Source: Streptomyces megasporus
GTDB taxonomy: Bacteria; Actinomycetota; Actinomycetes; Streptomycetales; Streptomycetaceae
Length of the DNA stretch: 64,000 nucleotides
Assembly: GCF_000718985.1 (NCBI RefSeq)
Contig: NZ_JODL01000004.1
Location: 186,001 to 250,000 of the forward strand
Direction of reading: 5' to 3'
Shown: positions 56,218-64,000 of the stretch, piece after piece
How positions within the stretch are numbered: the first letter of the stretch is position 1
Layout: every line of letters begins with the position of its first letter
The notes under the pieces: generated by a model
Databases searched by the model: none
Seen by the model: only the letters and a program-made list of their open reading frames with translations
Told to the model about the DNA's origin: nothing
Position numbers and translations under genes: made by a program

Positions 56218-56235
56218 TGAATATGATTATCATTA
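56218..56235 (+). promoter_or_regulatory. Zur-like box 2
   Basis: TGAATATGATTATCATTA contains the perfect palindrome ATGATTATCAT and resembles box 1. It lies about 30 bases before the methyltransferase start, close enough to cover the promoter of the biosynthetic operon and repress it when the metal is plentiful. Confidence 0.65.
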
Positions 56236-56266
56236 CGCGTCAGTCCTCCCGTGAGAAGGAGACCCA

Positions 56267-57004
56267 GTGGACACGACAGCAAGCGGGCCCGCCCTGCTGA
56301 AGCAGCTCCCGCCGCCACTGCCCGCCGAGCGGATCATCGCGGTCAACCAGCCCAAGGCCGACCTGCACACCACTCGCAGCCACGAGTGGAACGGGTGGAC
56401 CTTCGAGGTACCGCCGGGTGTCTTCATGCCGGGCTGGACCAGCCGGATGATCCACGAGCGGCTGCTGGACGGCCGGATCGACGTACGCGGCCGCCGGTAC
56501 GGGGCCATGGGCGTCGGGCTCGGTGTCGAGGCCGTGGTCGCCGGGGTCCGCGGGGCCCGGGAGATCCACGCGATCGACATCCACCCCGAGAGCGTGGCCA
56601 CCACCGTCCGCCACTACGAGCGCCTGGTGGGCGAGCGCGAGGGCACCGCCCTCATACCCGTGGTGGGGGATCTGTTCGACGGTCTGCCCGAAGGGGTGCG
56701 GCTGGACGTCGTCACCTTCAACCCACCCGCGGTCAGCCAGACCGTCAGCGACGACCCCGATGTCGTGCGCAACGTCTGCGTGGGCGCGTCCCTGCCGGCG
56801 AGGTTCTTCGCGCAACTCAACGAGAAGGACCTGTTGGCCCCCGGCGGAGAGGTGTTCCTCGTCGTCTCCAACACCGCCGACCTGCACACCATCATCCGGC
56901 ACGCGCTGGACCAGGGGTTCACCCCGAGGATCGATCACCTGCACGACTGGCAGGACGGCGTCGTCACCTTCCTGTTCCGGCTGACCCGCGGCGGCCGGGC
57001 ATGA
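56267..57004 (+). CDS. PrmC-like class I SAM-dependent methyltransferase
   Basis: A 245-residue Rossmann methyltransferase. The SAM loop is MGVGLGVEA near residue 82, the acidic residue is in IDIHPES near 106, and FNPPAVSQ is the NPP motif of PrmC/HemK-like N-methyltransferases. It would methylate a nitrogen or carboxylate of a small molecule, or act on the backbone as an aminocarboxypropyl-type transferase; the latter is common in opine metallophores but is not shown by these motifs. GTG 56267 has AAGGAG upstream. It overlaps the next gene by 4 bases and is the first gene of the four-gene operon under Zur-like box 2. Confidence 0.8.
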   Translation: MDTTASGPALLKQLPPPLPAERIIAVNQPKADLHTTRSHEWNGWTFEVPPGVFMPGWTSRMIHERLLDGRIDVRGRRYGAMGVGLGVEAVVAGVRGAREIHAIDIHPESVATTVRHYERLVGEREGTALIPVVGDLFDGLPEGVRLDVVTFNPPAVSQTVSDDPDVVRNVCVGASLPARFFAQLNEKDLLAPGGEVFLVVSNTADLHTIIRHALDQGFTPRIDHLHDWQDGVVTFLFRLTRGGRA

Positions 57005-57837
57005 GCGCGCGACCGTCCACCCCCCGTCCCGACACCGTCGACGATCTGCTGGCCGCCGTCCTGGCGGGCGAACAGGGGCCGCGTCCCTCGGACCTCACGG
57101 CCACGAGCGTGTTCTGGATCCACCACGGAACCCGGCTCGCCGGAAGCGACGCCACCTACCTCAACCAGTACGTCCTGGTACGCCTGGGAGGCTCCTTCGG
57201 AGCCTGTGCCTTCGAGGCCGGCGAGATCGACCCGGCGATATGCCGGGACGCCTCGGGCAGCCCGCTGGAGACACTCCTGCGCGCGGCGCCCCGCCCGCTG
57301 CGGATCGCCGCCCTCGACGCCTACCTCGCCGAGGCCCGGCCCCACCGGCAGGCGGCACACGCCGAACCGGTGACACTGCCCGCCGGGCCCCCCGAGGTGC
57401 GAGCCAGGGCCCGGGACGCGGCCATCGCCGGACTGCTGGACATCGACGACGGCGCCAAGGTCGCGCTGATCGGCGTCGTCAACCCCCTGGTCGCGGCAGT
57501 CCGTGAACGCGGCGGCGATCCGCTGCCGTGCGACTTCAACCTGCGCACGACGCAGTGGGGCGACCCGGTGACCGACGACATGGAGGAGGTCCTCGGCGCC
57601 GCCGACGCCGTGGTCGCCACCGGTATGACGCTCGGCAACGGCACCTTCGACACGGTCCTGACGCGCTGCCGCGAACGGAGCGTGCCGCTCGTCGTCTACG
57701 CCCAGACCGGCAGCGCGGTGGCGCGCGCCTTCCTGGGGTCCGGGGTGACGGCGCTGTCCGCGGAGCCCTTCCCCTTCTCCCAGTTCAGCGCCGACCCGAC
57801 CGTGCTGTACCGCTACCGCGTGGGGAGCGTCTCGTGA
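57001..57837 (+). CDS. DUF364-like protein (putative heavy-metal chelation family)
   Basis: A 278-residue protein that I place with moderate confidence in the DUF364/Rossmann-like family, whose biochemical function is poorly known. It has an enolase-N-terminal-like first half with GGSFGACAFE and a second half with VALIGVVNP, DAVVATGMTLGNGTFD and PLVVYAQTGS, a Rossmann-like pattern. In this family the second half often appears in metal-chelation loci. It overlaps both neighbours by 4 bases, so its product is needed in step with the methyltransferase and the kinase. The reaction is unknown. Confidence 0.6.
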   Translation: MSARPSTPRPDTVDDLLAAVLAGEQGPRPSDLTATSVFWIHHGTRLAGSDATYLNQYVLVRLGGSFGACAFEAGEIDPAICRDASGSPLETLLRAAPRPLRIAALDAYLAEARPHRQAAHAEPVTLPAGPPEVRARARDAAIAGLLDIDDGAKVALIGVVNPLVAAVRERGGDPLPCDFNLRTTQWGDPVTDDMEEVLGAADAVVATGMTLGNGTFDTVLTRCRERSVPLVVYAQTGSAVARAFLGSGVTALSAEPFPFSQFSADPTVLYRYRVGSVS

Positions 57838-58877
57838 CGGTGGCCACCACGCGGGCAGCGTCCGGCGCCGGCACCGCCGTCGTCGGCACCGGGCACGCCT
57901 CCTGTCACCACGGCGAGATCCTGCAGGGTGTCTTCCTCGACTCCCGCGGGCGGCGCTGCGCGGGCCTGGTCACCCTGCCCATGCCCGGCCCGGGCGCGCG
58001 AGCGGAGTTCACACGCCGCCCGGGCACCGCGCCCGAGGACGTGTCGGTGACCCCGGACGACCGCGCCAAGGCCCTGCGCGCGGCGGTCCTCGCCGTGCGG
58101 GAGTGCGCCGCACGGCGCCGGGAACCGGTGTGCGGCGGAGAACTGCGCCTGAGCGGCGACATTCCCGTGGGACTGGGGATGGGTTCCTCCAGCAGTGACG
58201 TCATCGCCGCCATACGCGCGGTCGCGGACTCCTTCGGTCTGCGCCTGCCGCCCGAGACGATCGCGCGTCTGTCGGTGCGGGCCGAGCGGGCGTCCGATCC
58301 GCTGATGCTCGACGGTCGGCCGCTGCTCTTCGCCCAGCGGGAGGGACGTGTGCTGGAGGTCCTCGGCGACGCGCTGCCGCCGGCCGTCGTCGTGGGCTGT
58401 GCCCTGGGCGGCGGCAAGCCGGTGGACACCCTCTCCCTTCCGGCACAGGCCCACGACGACGAGGACCTGCACGCCTACGAACGCCTGCGGTCCCTGCTGC
58501 GGCGGGCGATCGCCGAGGCGGACCCGGCGCTCCTCGGCCGGGTCGCCACCGCCAGCGCGCGGCGCGCCCAACGCGTCCTTGGCCACGACGAGTTCGACGC
58601 CCTCGTGGAGATCGGCGGACGCGTCGGGGCCGTGGGCCTGCAGCTCGCCCACAGCGGCAACGTGGCCGGGGTGCTCTTCGACCCCGCCTCCCCCGATCTG
58701 GACCGCCGACTGCGGCGCTGCGCGAGAGCGCTCGAGGACAGCGGCATCCCGGTCACCCGTACCTTCACGACCTTCACCACCGGCGAGGAGCTCATGGATG
58801 GACGAGCACATAGCGGAAGCGGTAGGCCGACCGGACCTGATACGTCTCGGCGACGGACTCGTCTGCCTGCGCTTTGA
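57834..58877 (+). CDS. GHMP-superfamily kinase (threonine/serine-kinase-like)
   Basis: A 347-residue small-molecule kinase. The ATP loop PVGLGMGSSSSDVIAAI near residue 111 is the GHMP signature, and GHASCHHGEILQG at the N-terminus resembles PduX-type L-threonine kinases. It would phosphorylate a hydroxy-amino acid. The next gene is a PLP enzyme that could replace that phosphate with an amine nucleophile, as SbnA does with O-phosphoserine. The pair thus makes chemical sense for an aminopolycarboxylate or diamino acid. The last 80 bases overlap the next gene in another frame, so the C-terminal tail is dispensable or recently extended. A cobalamin role is less likely because no cob genes are present. 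Confidence 0.8.
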   Translation: MTVATTRAASGAGTAVVGTGHASCHHGEILQGVFLDSRGRRCAGLVTLPMPGPGARAEFTRRPGTAPEDVSVTPDDRAKALRAAVLAVRECAARRREPVCGGELRLSGDIPVGLGMGSSSSDVIAAIRAVADSFGLRLPPETIARLSVRAERASDPLMLDGRPLLFAQREGRVLEVLGDALPPAVVVGCALGGGKPVDTLSLPAQAHDDEDLHAYERLRSLLRRAIAEADPALLGRVATASARRAQRVLGHDEFDALVEIGGRVGAVGLQLAHSGNVAGVLFDPASPDLDRRLRRCARALEDSGIPVTRTFTTFTTGEELMDGRAHSGSGRPTGPDTSRRRTRLPAL

Positions 58878-59808
58878 GACCATGAAGGTCGTCTCCGCCC
58901 TGGCGGCGGTGCGACACCTGCTCGAAACCGGCGCGGTGCGGCGCGGCGACACCCTGCTGGACAGCTCCAGCGGCATCTACGCCTACGCCTTGGCCCTCGC
59001 CTGCCACCGCCACGGCATGCGCTGCCACATCGTCGGCTCGACGACCGTCGACCACGTGCTGCGCACCCAACTCGCCGTGTTGGGCGCCCACTTGGAGCAG
59101 ATGGGCCCGAGCGACGACTTGAAGCTCGACCAGAAGCGCAGAGTGGAGCGCATCCAGGAGATCCTGCGCGAGCGCCCCGACTACCACTGGATGCGCCAGT
59201 ACCACGACGACATCCACTACCTCGGCTATCGGGCCGTGGCCGAGCACATCGGGCGGGAGACCGACACCGATCGCCTCACCGTCGTCGGCGGAGTGGGGTC
59301 GGGGGCCTCCACCGGGGCTCTCGCCCGATATCTGCGGGAGAGGTCGCCCGGCGTCGAACTCGTCGGCGTCCAGCCCTTCGGCAGCGTCACCTTCGGCAGC
59401 GAGCACGTCGCCGACCCGGAGATCATCATCGCCGGGATCGGCAGTTCCATCCCCTTCGGGAACGTCACGCACACCCTCTACGACACCCTTCACTGGGTCG
59501 CCTTCGACGCCGCTCTCGCGGGCAGCGTCGACCTGCTGCGCCGGCACGCGGTCTTCGCCGGCCTGTCCACCGGGGCCGGCTATCTGGCCGCCCGGTGGGA
59601 GAGGGACCGTGCCCCCGAGCGGACCGTCCTGTTCATCGCCGCGGACACCGGCCACCGGTACGTGGACTCGGTCTTCGCCCGGTACCGGGAGGCGTCGCGC
59701 GTCGAAGACCTCGTCCCCCGCGCCGTGACGACGGTGGACGAACTCGCCCTCCCCTGGTCGCGCATGGACTGGAACCGCGCGCCCGCTCCCGTCACCGCCG
59801 CGGTGTAG
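58798..59808 (+). CDS. Fold-type II PLP enzyme (cysteine synthase/SbnA-like)
   Basis: A 336-residue PLP-dependent beta-replacement-type enzyme. The cofactor Lys is probably Lys30 in FETMKVVSA. SSSGIYAYALA near residue 57 takes the place of the usual TSGNTG loop, and GGVGSGASTGAL near 160 is the phosphate-binding loop. Family members replace a leaving group at C-beta of an amino acid with a nucleophile. With the upstream kinase it could join phosphoserine or phosphothreonine to an amine, the SbnA/EDDS type of chemistry. GAGGAG lies seven bases before ATG 58798. It is the last gene of the operon; a long bidirectional hairpin follows. Confidence 0.83.
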   Translation: MDEHIAEAVGRPDLIRLGDGLVCLRFETMKVVSALAAVRHLLETGAVRRGDTLLDSSSGIYAYALALACHRHGMRCHIVGSTTVDHVLRTQLAVLGAHLEQMGPSDDLKLDQKRRVERIQEILRERPDYHWMRQYHDDIHYLGYRAVAEHIGRETDTDRLTVVGGVGSGASTGALARYLRERSPGVELVGVQPFGSVTFGSEHVADPEIIIAGIGSSIPFGNVTHTLYDTLHWVAFDAALAGSVDLLRRHAVFAGLSTGAGYLAARWERDRAPERTVLFIAADTGHRYVDSVFARYREASRVEDLVPRAVTTVDELALPWSRMDWNRAPAPVTAAV

Positions 59809-59896
59809 CGGCCGGGGTTCGGCCTCCGACACGTCCGCCCTCGTGTCCACGGTCACCGCCCTGTCGTGTGCGACGGCGCACCGGCCGGTCGCGGAA

Positions 59897-59930
59897 GGCG
59901 CCCCCGCGGGGATGTCCCCGCGGGGGCGCC
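59897..59930. terminator. Bidirectional terminator, perfect 16-bp stem
   Basis: Bases 59897-59912 pair perfectly with 59915-59930, including GGCGCC ends and a 2-4 base loop. It lies between the convergent PLP-enzyme and binding-protein genes, 89 and 63 bases from their stops, so it should end both transcripts. Confidence 0.85.
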
Positions 59931-59992
59931 TTGGTCCCGCGTGCGCGGCCGGTGTCCCGCGAGAGGCTCCGTCCCTCGGCGGTGATCTCCGC

Positions 59993-61009
59993 TCAGGCCT
60001 TGAGGGTGCGCAGGTACTTCGCGAACTTCTCCAGGCCGTCGATGTTGCGCGGCCCGCTGATCCCCTCGTTGTAGTCGAGGACGAAGAAGTTGTTCTTCTC
60101 GACGGCGGGCAGCTTGCCGGTGCGGGGCGACTTCTTCAGGAAGTCGATCTTCTCCTGGGCGGGCCGGTCGCCGTAGTCGAGGATGATGACGACCTCGGGT
60201 TCGGCCTCGGTGACGGCCTCCCAACTCACCTGGGTCCACCGCTGATCCAAGCCGTCGAAGATGTTCCTGCCGCCCGCCGTCTTGATGATGTCGTTGGGCG
60301 GGACCTGGCTGCCGGCGGTGAACGGCTGGTCCGTGCCCGAGTCGTAGAGGAAGACCGGCACCGGCTCGCCCTCGGGGGCCTTCGCGGCCACGGCCTCCAC
60401 GCGCTTCCTCAGACCGTTCACGACCTCCTTCGCTCTCTCCTCCACCCCGAAGATCCTCCCCAGGCGCTCCAGGTCGGAGTAGAGGGCCTTGAACGGGGTG
60501 ATCTTCTCCGGGTACTCGGGATAGTTGAAGCAGCTCTCGGTGTGCATGAAGCTCTGGATGCCGAGCTTGTCCAGGATCTCCGGGGTGATACCCCGCTGGT
60601 CGCTGAAGCCCGAGTTCCAGCCCGCCACCACGAAGTCGGCCTTGGCGTCCACGACGAGTTCCTTGTTGAGGAGGTCGTCGCCGAGCATCTTCACCTTGGC
60701 GTACTCGGCCGCCCACGGCGACTCGGTCACGGGCGGGTTCGCCGGCGGCATCACATAGCCCAGGACGTGGTCGGTCAGGCCGAGGCTGAACAGCTTGTCG
60801 GCGCTGCCTCCCTCGTAGGCGACGGCCCGCTTGGGGGTCGTGTACTCCACCGGCTCACCGCACCTGTTGACGGTGACCTTCTCCGACTTCGCGGACTCGG
60901 CGTCCGAGTCGACCTCGGCGCCGCACCCGCTGAGCAGCAGTGTGGCCGCGAGGGCGGAGCCGAGGGCGGCACGCCCGCGCGCGGCAGTCGAGGGGCGGGT
61001 CATGGGCAT
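59993..61009 (-). CDS. Substrate-binding lipoprotein of a metallophore ABC importer (FecB/BtuF-like)
   Basis: A 338-residue extracytoplasmic lipoprotein. It has a basic N-terminus, a hydrophobic stretch and the lipobox LLLSGC, which places the anchored Cys near residue 28. The mature part has the helical-backbone PBP layout (GGSADKLFSLGL, VVAGWNSGF, GRNIFDGL, VVIILDYGD). It should capture a metal-chelate outside the membrane. ATG 61009 is used, with GGAAG upstream; ATG 61003 is possible. It is the last gene of the importer operon and overlaps the ATPase gene by 10 bases. Ligand specificity (zinc, ferric or cobalt chelate) cannot be read directly; regulation suggests zinc. Confidence 0.9.
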   Translation of the reverse strand: MPMTRPSTAARGRAALGSALAATLLLSGCGAEVDSDAESAKSEKVTVNRCGEPVEYTTPKRAVAYEGGSADKLFSLGLTDHVLGYVMPPANPPVTESPWAAEYAKVKMLGDDLLNKELVVDAKADFVVAGWNSGFSDQRGITPEILDKLGIQSFMHTESCFNYPEYPEKITPFKALYSDLERLGRIFGVEERAKEVVNGLRKRVEAVAAKAPEGEPVPVFLYDSGTDQPFTAGSQVPPNDIIKTAGGRNIFDGLDQRWTQVSWEAVTEAEPEVVIILDYGDRPAQEKIDFLKKSPRTGKLPAVEKNNFFVLDYNEGISGPRNIDGLEKFAKYLRTLKA

Positions 61010-61800
61010 GGTGTGGCACTTCCGTTCAGTGGAGAAGGGGACAGCGAGTACAGCAGTTGCGGATCGCCGGTCAGCGGGTGCGGGACGACGTCGGCGTGGA
61101 CGCCGAACACGTCGCGGACCAGTTCCGCGGTCAGGACGTCGTGGGGGGTGCCGGCGGTCACCAGACGTCCTTGGGAGAGGACCGCCAGCCGGTCGCACGC
61201 GGCGGCGGCGAGGTTGAGGTCGTGCAGCACGACCAGGACGGTGAGACCCGAGCCGCGCAGCAGGGAGAGCAGTTCGACCTGGTGGCGTATGTCGAGGTGG
61301 TTGGTCGGCTCGTCCAGGACCAGGATCCGGGGTTCCTGGACGAGGGCGCGGGCGACCAGGACGCGCTGGCGTTCCCCGCCCGACAGGGTGAGGACGCCTC
61401 GCCGGGCGAGGTGGTGGACGTCCATCCGTCGCATCGCCCGTTCGCACAGCTCCCGTTCCCGGCGGTCGAGCGCCTGGTTGCCCTGGCGGTGGGGGGTGCG
61501 CCCGAGCGCGACGAGCTCCTCCACGGTGAAGTCGAGGTCCACGGCCCCGTCCTGGGTCAGCGCCGCGATGATCCGCGCGCTGTGGCGCGGCGTCAGGCGG
61601 AACAGATCGTCGTCGCCCACCCACACGGTGCCGGAGCTGGGACGCAACGCGCGGTACACGCACCTGAGGGCGGTGGACTTCCCGCTCCCGTTGGGACCGA
61701 CCAGGCCCACGACCTGCCCGTCCGCCGCCTCCAGGGACAGGTCTCGCACCAGGGCCCTGCCGTCGGTCACCACCGAGAGTCCGTCGAGCCCGAGGTTCAT
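61000..61800 (-). CDS. ABC importer ATPase (FepC-like)
   Basis: A 266-residue cytoplasmic ATPase. It shows Walker A GPNGSGKST near residue 36, the signature LSGGERQR, Walker B ILVLDEPTNHLD with catalytic Glu, and the H-loop VLHDLN. The sequence follows the FepC/BtuD pattern. It starts one base before the permease stop region and overlaps the lipoprotein gene, so the three importer parts are made together. Confidence 0.94.
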   Translation of the reverse strand: MNLGLDGLSVVTDGRALVRDLSLEAADGQVVGLVGPNGSGKSTALRCVYRALRPSSGTVWVGDDDLFRLTPRHSARIIAALTQDGAVDLDFTVEELVALGRTPHRQGNQALDRRERELCERAMRRMDVHHLARRGVLTLSGGERQRVLVARALVQEPRILVLDEPTNHLDIRHQVELLSLLRGSGLTVLVVLHDLNLAAAACDRLAVLSQGRLVTAGTPHDVLTAELVRDVFGVHADVVPHPLTGDPQLLYSLSPSPLNGSATPCP

Positions 61801-61801
61801 C

Positions 61802-62941
61802 TCAGCGTCCTCCGAACATGTAGGCCCTGCGGCGCATCAGGACGATGAACACCGGGACTCCGACGAGCGCCGTGATGACGCCCAAGGGGAGTTCACGCGG
61901 CGCGACGAGCGTCCGGGAGACCAGGTCGACCCAGACCATGAAGACCGCGCCGGCCGGTGGGGCTACGGCCAGGACCCGGGCGTGGGTGGAGCCGACCGCC
62001 ATGCGCACCAGGTGGGGCATGACCAGCCCGACGAAACCGATGGCGCCGCTCGTGGCGACCATCGCGCCGGTGAGGAGCGACACGACCACGAGGAGGCTCT
62101 TGCGGTGCCGGTCCGGATCGACGCCCAGGCTCGCGGCGGTCTCGTCGCCGAGGGCCATGACGTCCAGCACGCGGCTGCGCCGGTGCAGCAGGACCACGCC
62201 GAGCAGCACGATCGCCGTGACCGCGGGGAGCGCGCCCCAGGTGGCGGCCCCGAAGCTGCCCATCGTCCAGTACAGGACCGTGCTGGTGGCCTCGCTGCCG
62301 GGAACCAGGTAGACGATCACGCTCATCACCGCCTGGAACCCGAGCGACATGGCCACCCCCGTCAGGACGAGACGCAGTGGGGACAGGCCGCCCCGGCCGG
62401 CCGACGCGGCGTACACCAGCAAGGAGGCCGCCAGGGCGCCGATGAAGGCGCCGACGGACATCGCGTGGATGCCCAGCGCCGCCAGTCCGCCCGTGACCGT
62501 GACGGCGACCGCGCCCACGGACGCGCCCGAGGAAACGCCCAGGACGAAGGGGTCGGCCAGGGCATTGCGCACCATGGCCTGAATGGCGACACCGACGGCG
62601 CTCAGCCCCGCTCCCACCAGTGCCGCCAACAGCACACGTGGGGTGCGAATCTCCCAGACGATCTGATAAGCGGTCACCTCGTCCGCCGCGATACGGCCGC
62701 CGCTGAGAGCGGCCCACAGGTATCGGGCGGTGTCGTCCGGCGCGATCACGGCCGGCCCCATTCCGATGGCCAGGACGACGGATACGGCCAAGAGGACGAG
62801 CAGAAGGGCACACGCCGGCGCCGAGCCCGTACGGGAGCCGAGCCGGTCGGCCGGCCCCGCCGGGGGCTCGGGTGGCTGCGCGCCGGCAGGCGCGGCGCCG
62901 TCGACGCTCGCCGAGGGCGTGGAAGTCGCGGGCGGGGACAT
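61802..62941 (-). CDS. ABC importer permease (FecCD family)
   Basis: A 379-residue FecCD-type permease with about nine or ten membrane segments from residue 40 on, a Pro/Ala-rich N-terminus, and family motifs such as RTPRVLLAALVGAGLSAVG, NALADPFVLGVSSGA and GFVGLVMPHLVR. It normally works as a homodimer for siderophore or cobalamin import. ATG 62941 with AAAGG eight bases upstream is chosen over the longer open frame. It is the first gene of the importer operon; its start is 385 bases from Zur-like box 3. Confidence 0.94.
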   Translation of the reverse strand: MSPPATSTPSASVDGAAPAGAQPPEPPAGPADRLGSRTGSAPACALLLVLLAVSVVLAIGMGPAVIAPDDTARYLWAALSGGRIAADEVTAYQIVWEIRTPRVLLAALVGAGLSAVGVAIQAMVRNALADPFVLGVSSGASVGAVAVTVTGGLAALGIHAMSVGAFIGALAASLLVYAASAGRGGLSPLRLVLTGVAMSLGFQAVMSVIVYLVPGSEATSTVLYWTMGSFGAATWGALPAVTAIVLLGVVLLHRRSRVLDVMALGDETAASLGVDPDRHRKSLLVVVSLLTGAMVATSGAIGFVGLVMPHLVRMAVGSTHARVLAVAPPAGAVFMVWVDLVSRTLVAPRELPLGVITALVGVPVFIVLMRRRAYMFGGR

Positions 62942-63441
62942 GTGACCGGCCTTTCGAAAGCGGAAGACGACACTCACGGGAAGAGGGGCCCGCCACGGCG
63001 GTCTTCGCACGCGGACGGAGACCGGCGACGGCCGCCGGGGGCCGTATCGGCTGCGGGCGAGGGGTGCGGACGGAGAACCCGTCCGGAAGCGCTCCCGGTG
63101 CTAGCGACAGGGAGCCGGGGACATGCCGTGAGGGCGGGGCTCCGCTCGTCCGCGGCCTGTCGGTACGCCGACTGACGCCAGGAGGCCGATCGGCTCGGCT
63201 CCGCTCATCGGCTGCCGTGCGGGCCGCTCCGCGGGCAGGAACACCAAAGCCTTCACCTCTCCCCCTTTTGAGCAGTCGGGCGGGCGGGAACCGAGCCCCA
63301 CTCGCGGGACCAACACTCCATCAACTGAAAATGATTGTCAAGAGCGCCTGTTGCCTCGCCCGCCCCATCCACCGCCCGGCCGGCCGACAAGCGATCCCGC
63401 CGCACACGTGGTCGCGGCGGGTCGTTGACATACTTCGGCCC
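62942..63441. other. Importer leader / GNAT upstream region
   Basis: A 500-base gap with no supported gene. It holds Zur-like box 3. The long leader (62942-63320) on the importer side was inspected for a cobalamin riboswitch; the characteristic conserved box was not seen. Confidence 0.6.
63326..63340 (+). promoter_or_regulatory. Zur-like box 3
   Basis: TGAAAATGATTGTCA, identical to the 15 bases of box 1, lies between the importer operon and the GNAT gene (102 bases before its ATG). Sharing the exact sequence with the biosynthetic locus is the best evidence that uptake and synthesis are under one metal-sensing repressor. Confidence 0.72.
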
Positions 63442-63969
63442 ATGGACACGAGCGCCGGGGCAGGCCGGATGCGGCCGGGCCGGGTGGCGCCCGGGATCGC
63501 GTCGGGCCGCCCCGTGGCACGGGCGCTGCGTCCCGCCAAGCCGGCGGCTGTCGAGACGGTCACGGAGCCGCGGGCGACGGTGCTGCGCCCGGACCCGGAG
63601 CGGTTGGGACGGTTCGACGAGCATCGGGTCCGGCGGCGGCTGCGGGACTCCCTCTCCCCGCGGCACACGTCGGTCATCGTGGCCGATGGCGCCTTCGCGG
63701 GCTGCGTCACCGTGCGACCCGTGGAGGACGGGCGGCGGCTGGAGCGCTTCCATCTCGCTCCGACCCTCCAGGGCCGAGGGCTCGGATCGGCTGTGCTGCG
63801 GACACTGCCACAACGGATCGACGCCGACGACGTGCCCGTTCGACCGAACGTCCTGCGGGGCAGCGCCGCCCGGCGGCTGCACGAGCGCCACGGGTTCACC
63901 GTGGCGGGCCAGGACCCCGTCGACGTCTCCATGGTGCGGCGGCCGGGTGGGGGCGTCCCGGCGACGTGA
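63442..63969 (+). CDS. GNAT-family N-acetyltransferase
   Basis: A 175-residue protein with the acetyl-CoA-binding motif A (FHLAPTLQGRGLGSAVL near residue 112) and a late ARRLHERHGFTVAG segment typical of GNAT enzymes. The first 45 residues are Pro/Ala/Arg-rich and may be disordered, or the true start may be later. No clear ribosome binding site is present before ATG 63442, so the message may be leaderless. The acceptor is unknown. It lies downstream of Zur-like box 3 and could be part of the zinc regulon or simply adjacent. Confidence 0.75.
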   Translation: MDTSAGAGRMRPGRVAPGIASGRPVARALRPAKPAAVETVTEPRATVLRPDPERLGRFDEHRVRRRLRDSLSPRHTSVIVADGAFAGCVTVRPVEDGRRLERFHLAPTLQGRGLGSAVLRTLPQRIDADDVPVRPNVLRGSAARRLHERHGFTVAGQDPVDVSMVRRPGGGVPAT

Positions 63970-64000
63970 GGAGGATCGCGGACGCTCCGGGGGTTCGGCG

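Larger units (their letters stand above)
55953..56266. promoter_or_regulatory. Divergent MFS / metallophore-operon control region
   Basis: A 314-base gap without a gene. It is distinctly AT-rich in two short places, each holding a Zur-like box (listed separately). GAAGGAG at about 56254-56260 is the ribosome binding site of the methyltransferase gene. Confidence 0.7.

Noticed and set aside
62942..63320. Cobalamin riboswitch ahead of the FecCD importer
   Set aside because: The long GC-rich leader and the PduX-like kinase made a B12 function worth testing, but the conserved B12-box sequence was not found on the importer strand, no other cobalamin gene is present, and a Zur-like box explains the regulation better.

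Overview
High-GC actinobacterial DNA, most likely Streptomyces or a close relative. The evidence is GC-rich third codon positions throughout, frequent GTG starts, long runs of start/stop-overlapping genes, and biosynthetic gene content typical of that group. No rRNA, tRNA, CRISPR array or insertion sequence was seen.

Two gene sets are present. Set 1 (about 0.28-54.3 kb) is a large, unusually dissociated nonribosomal peptide synthetase (NRPS) cluster. From 1.8 to 33 kb nearly every gene overlaps or abuts the next on the + strand. These genes are two free-standing condensation (C) proteins, an asparagine-synthetase-type amidotransferase, an A-PCP protein, a chimera with a PP-loop ATPase inserted into the C-terminal part of an adenylation (A) domain, a C-A-PCP-reductase protein, a heterodimeric ABC exporter, an acyl/aryl-AMP ligase, a fatty-acyl-AMP-ligase(FAAL)-ACP-C-PCP protein, a lantibiotic-dehydratase (LanB)-like protein, a C-A-PCP protein with a TubC-type docking domain, and a degenerate C-A protein. 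A free-standing PCP and a membrane fatty-acid desaturase lie just upstream. A UvrA paralogue (probable self-resistance), a lone A domain and a FemAB/GNAT-like protein follow.

From 38.8 to 47.1 kb lies a compact carbohydrate-enzyme cassette: UDP-sugar 6-dehydrogenase, NAD-dependent epimerase, GT4 glycosyltransferase, DegT aminotransferase, glycoside hydrolase, amidohydrolase and zinc alcohol dehydrogenase, with a sugar nucleotidyltransferase at 53.6 kb. As I recall it, this resembles the set that makes 4-acetamidopyrrole-2-carboxylate in congocidine-type pyrrolamide pathways. It is followed by an A-PCP-C protein whose A domain lacks the usual amino-group-binding Asp, a type II thioesterase, a haem-oxygenase-like diiron enzyme with a Rieske protein, and a BtrH-like protein. 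Read together, the genes suggest an acylated, possibly pyrrole-containing, reductively released peptide that may act on DNA. That product is an inference; I cannot match the cluster to a known compound.

Set 2 (about 54.7-63.4 kb) looks like a metallophore locus. It has an MFS exporter, a divergent four-gene operon (PrmC-like methyltransferase, DUF364-like protein, GHMP kinase, fold-type-II PLP enzyme), and a convergent FecCD/FepC/FecB-type uptake operon. Three AT-rich boxes close to the actinobacterial Zur consensus occur in its control regions, two of them identical over 15 bases. I infer a zinc-repressed small zincophore and its uptake system. A decayed fragment of a 4-hydroxy-2-oxovalerate aldolase gene lies between the two sets, and a GNAT-family gene ends the window.
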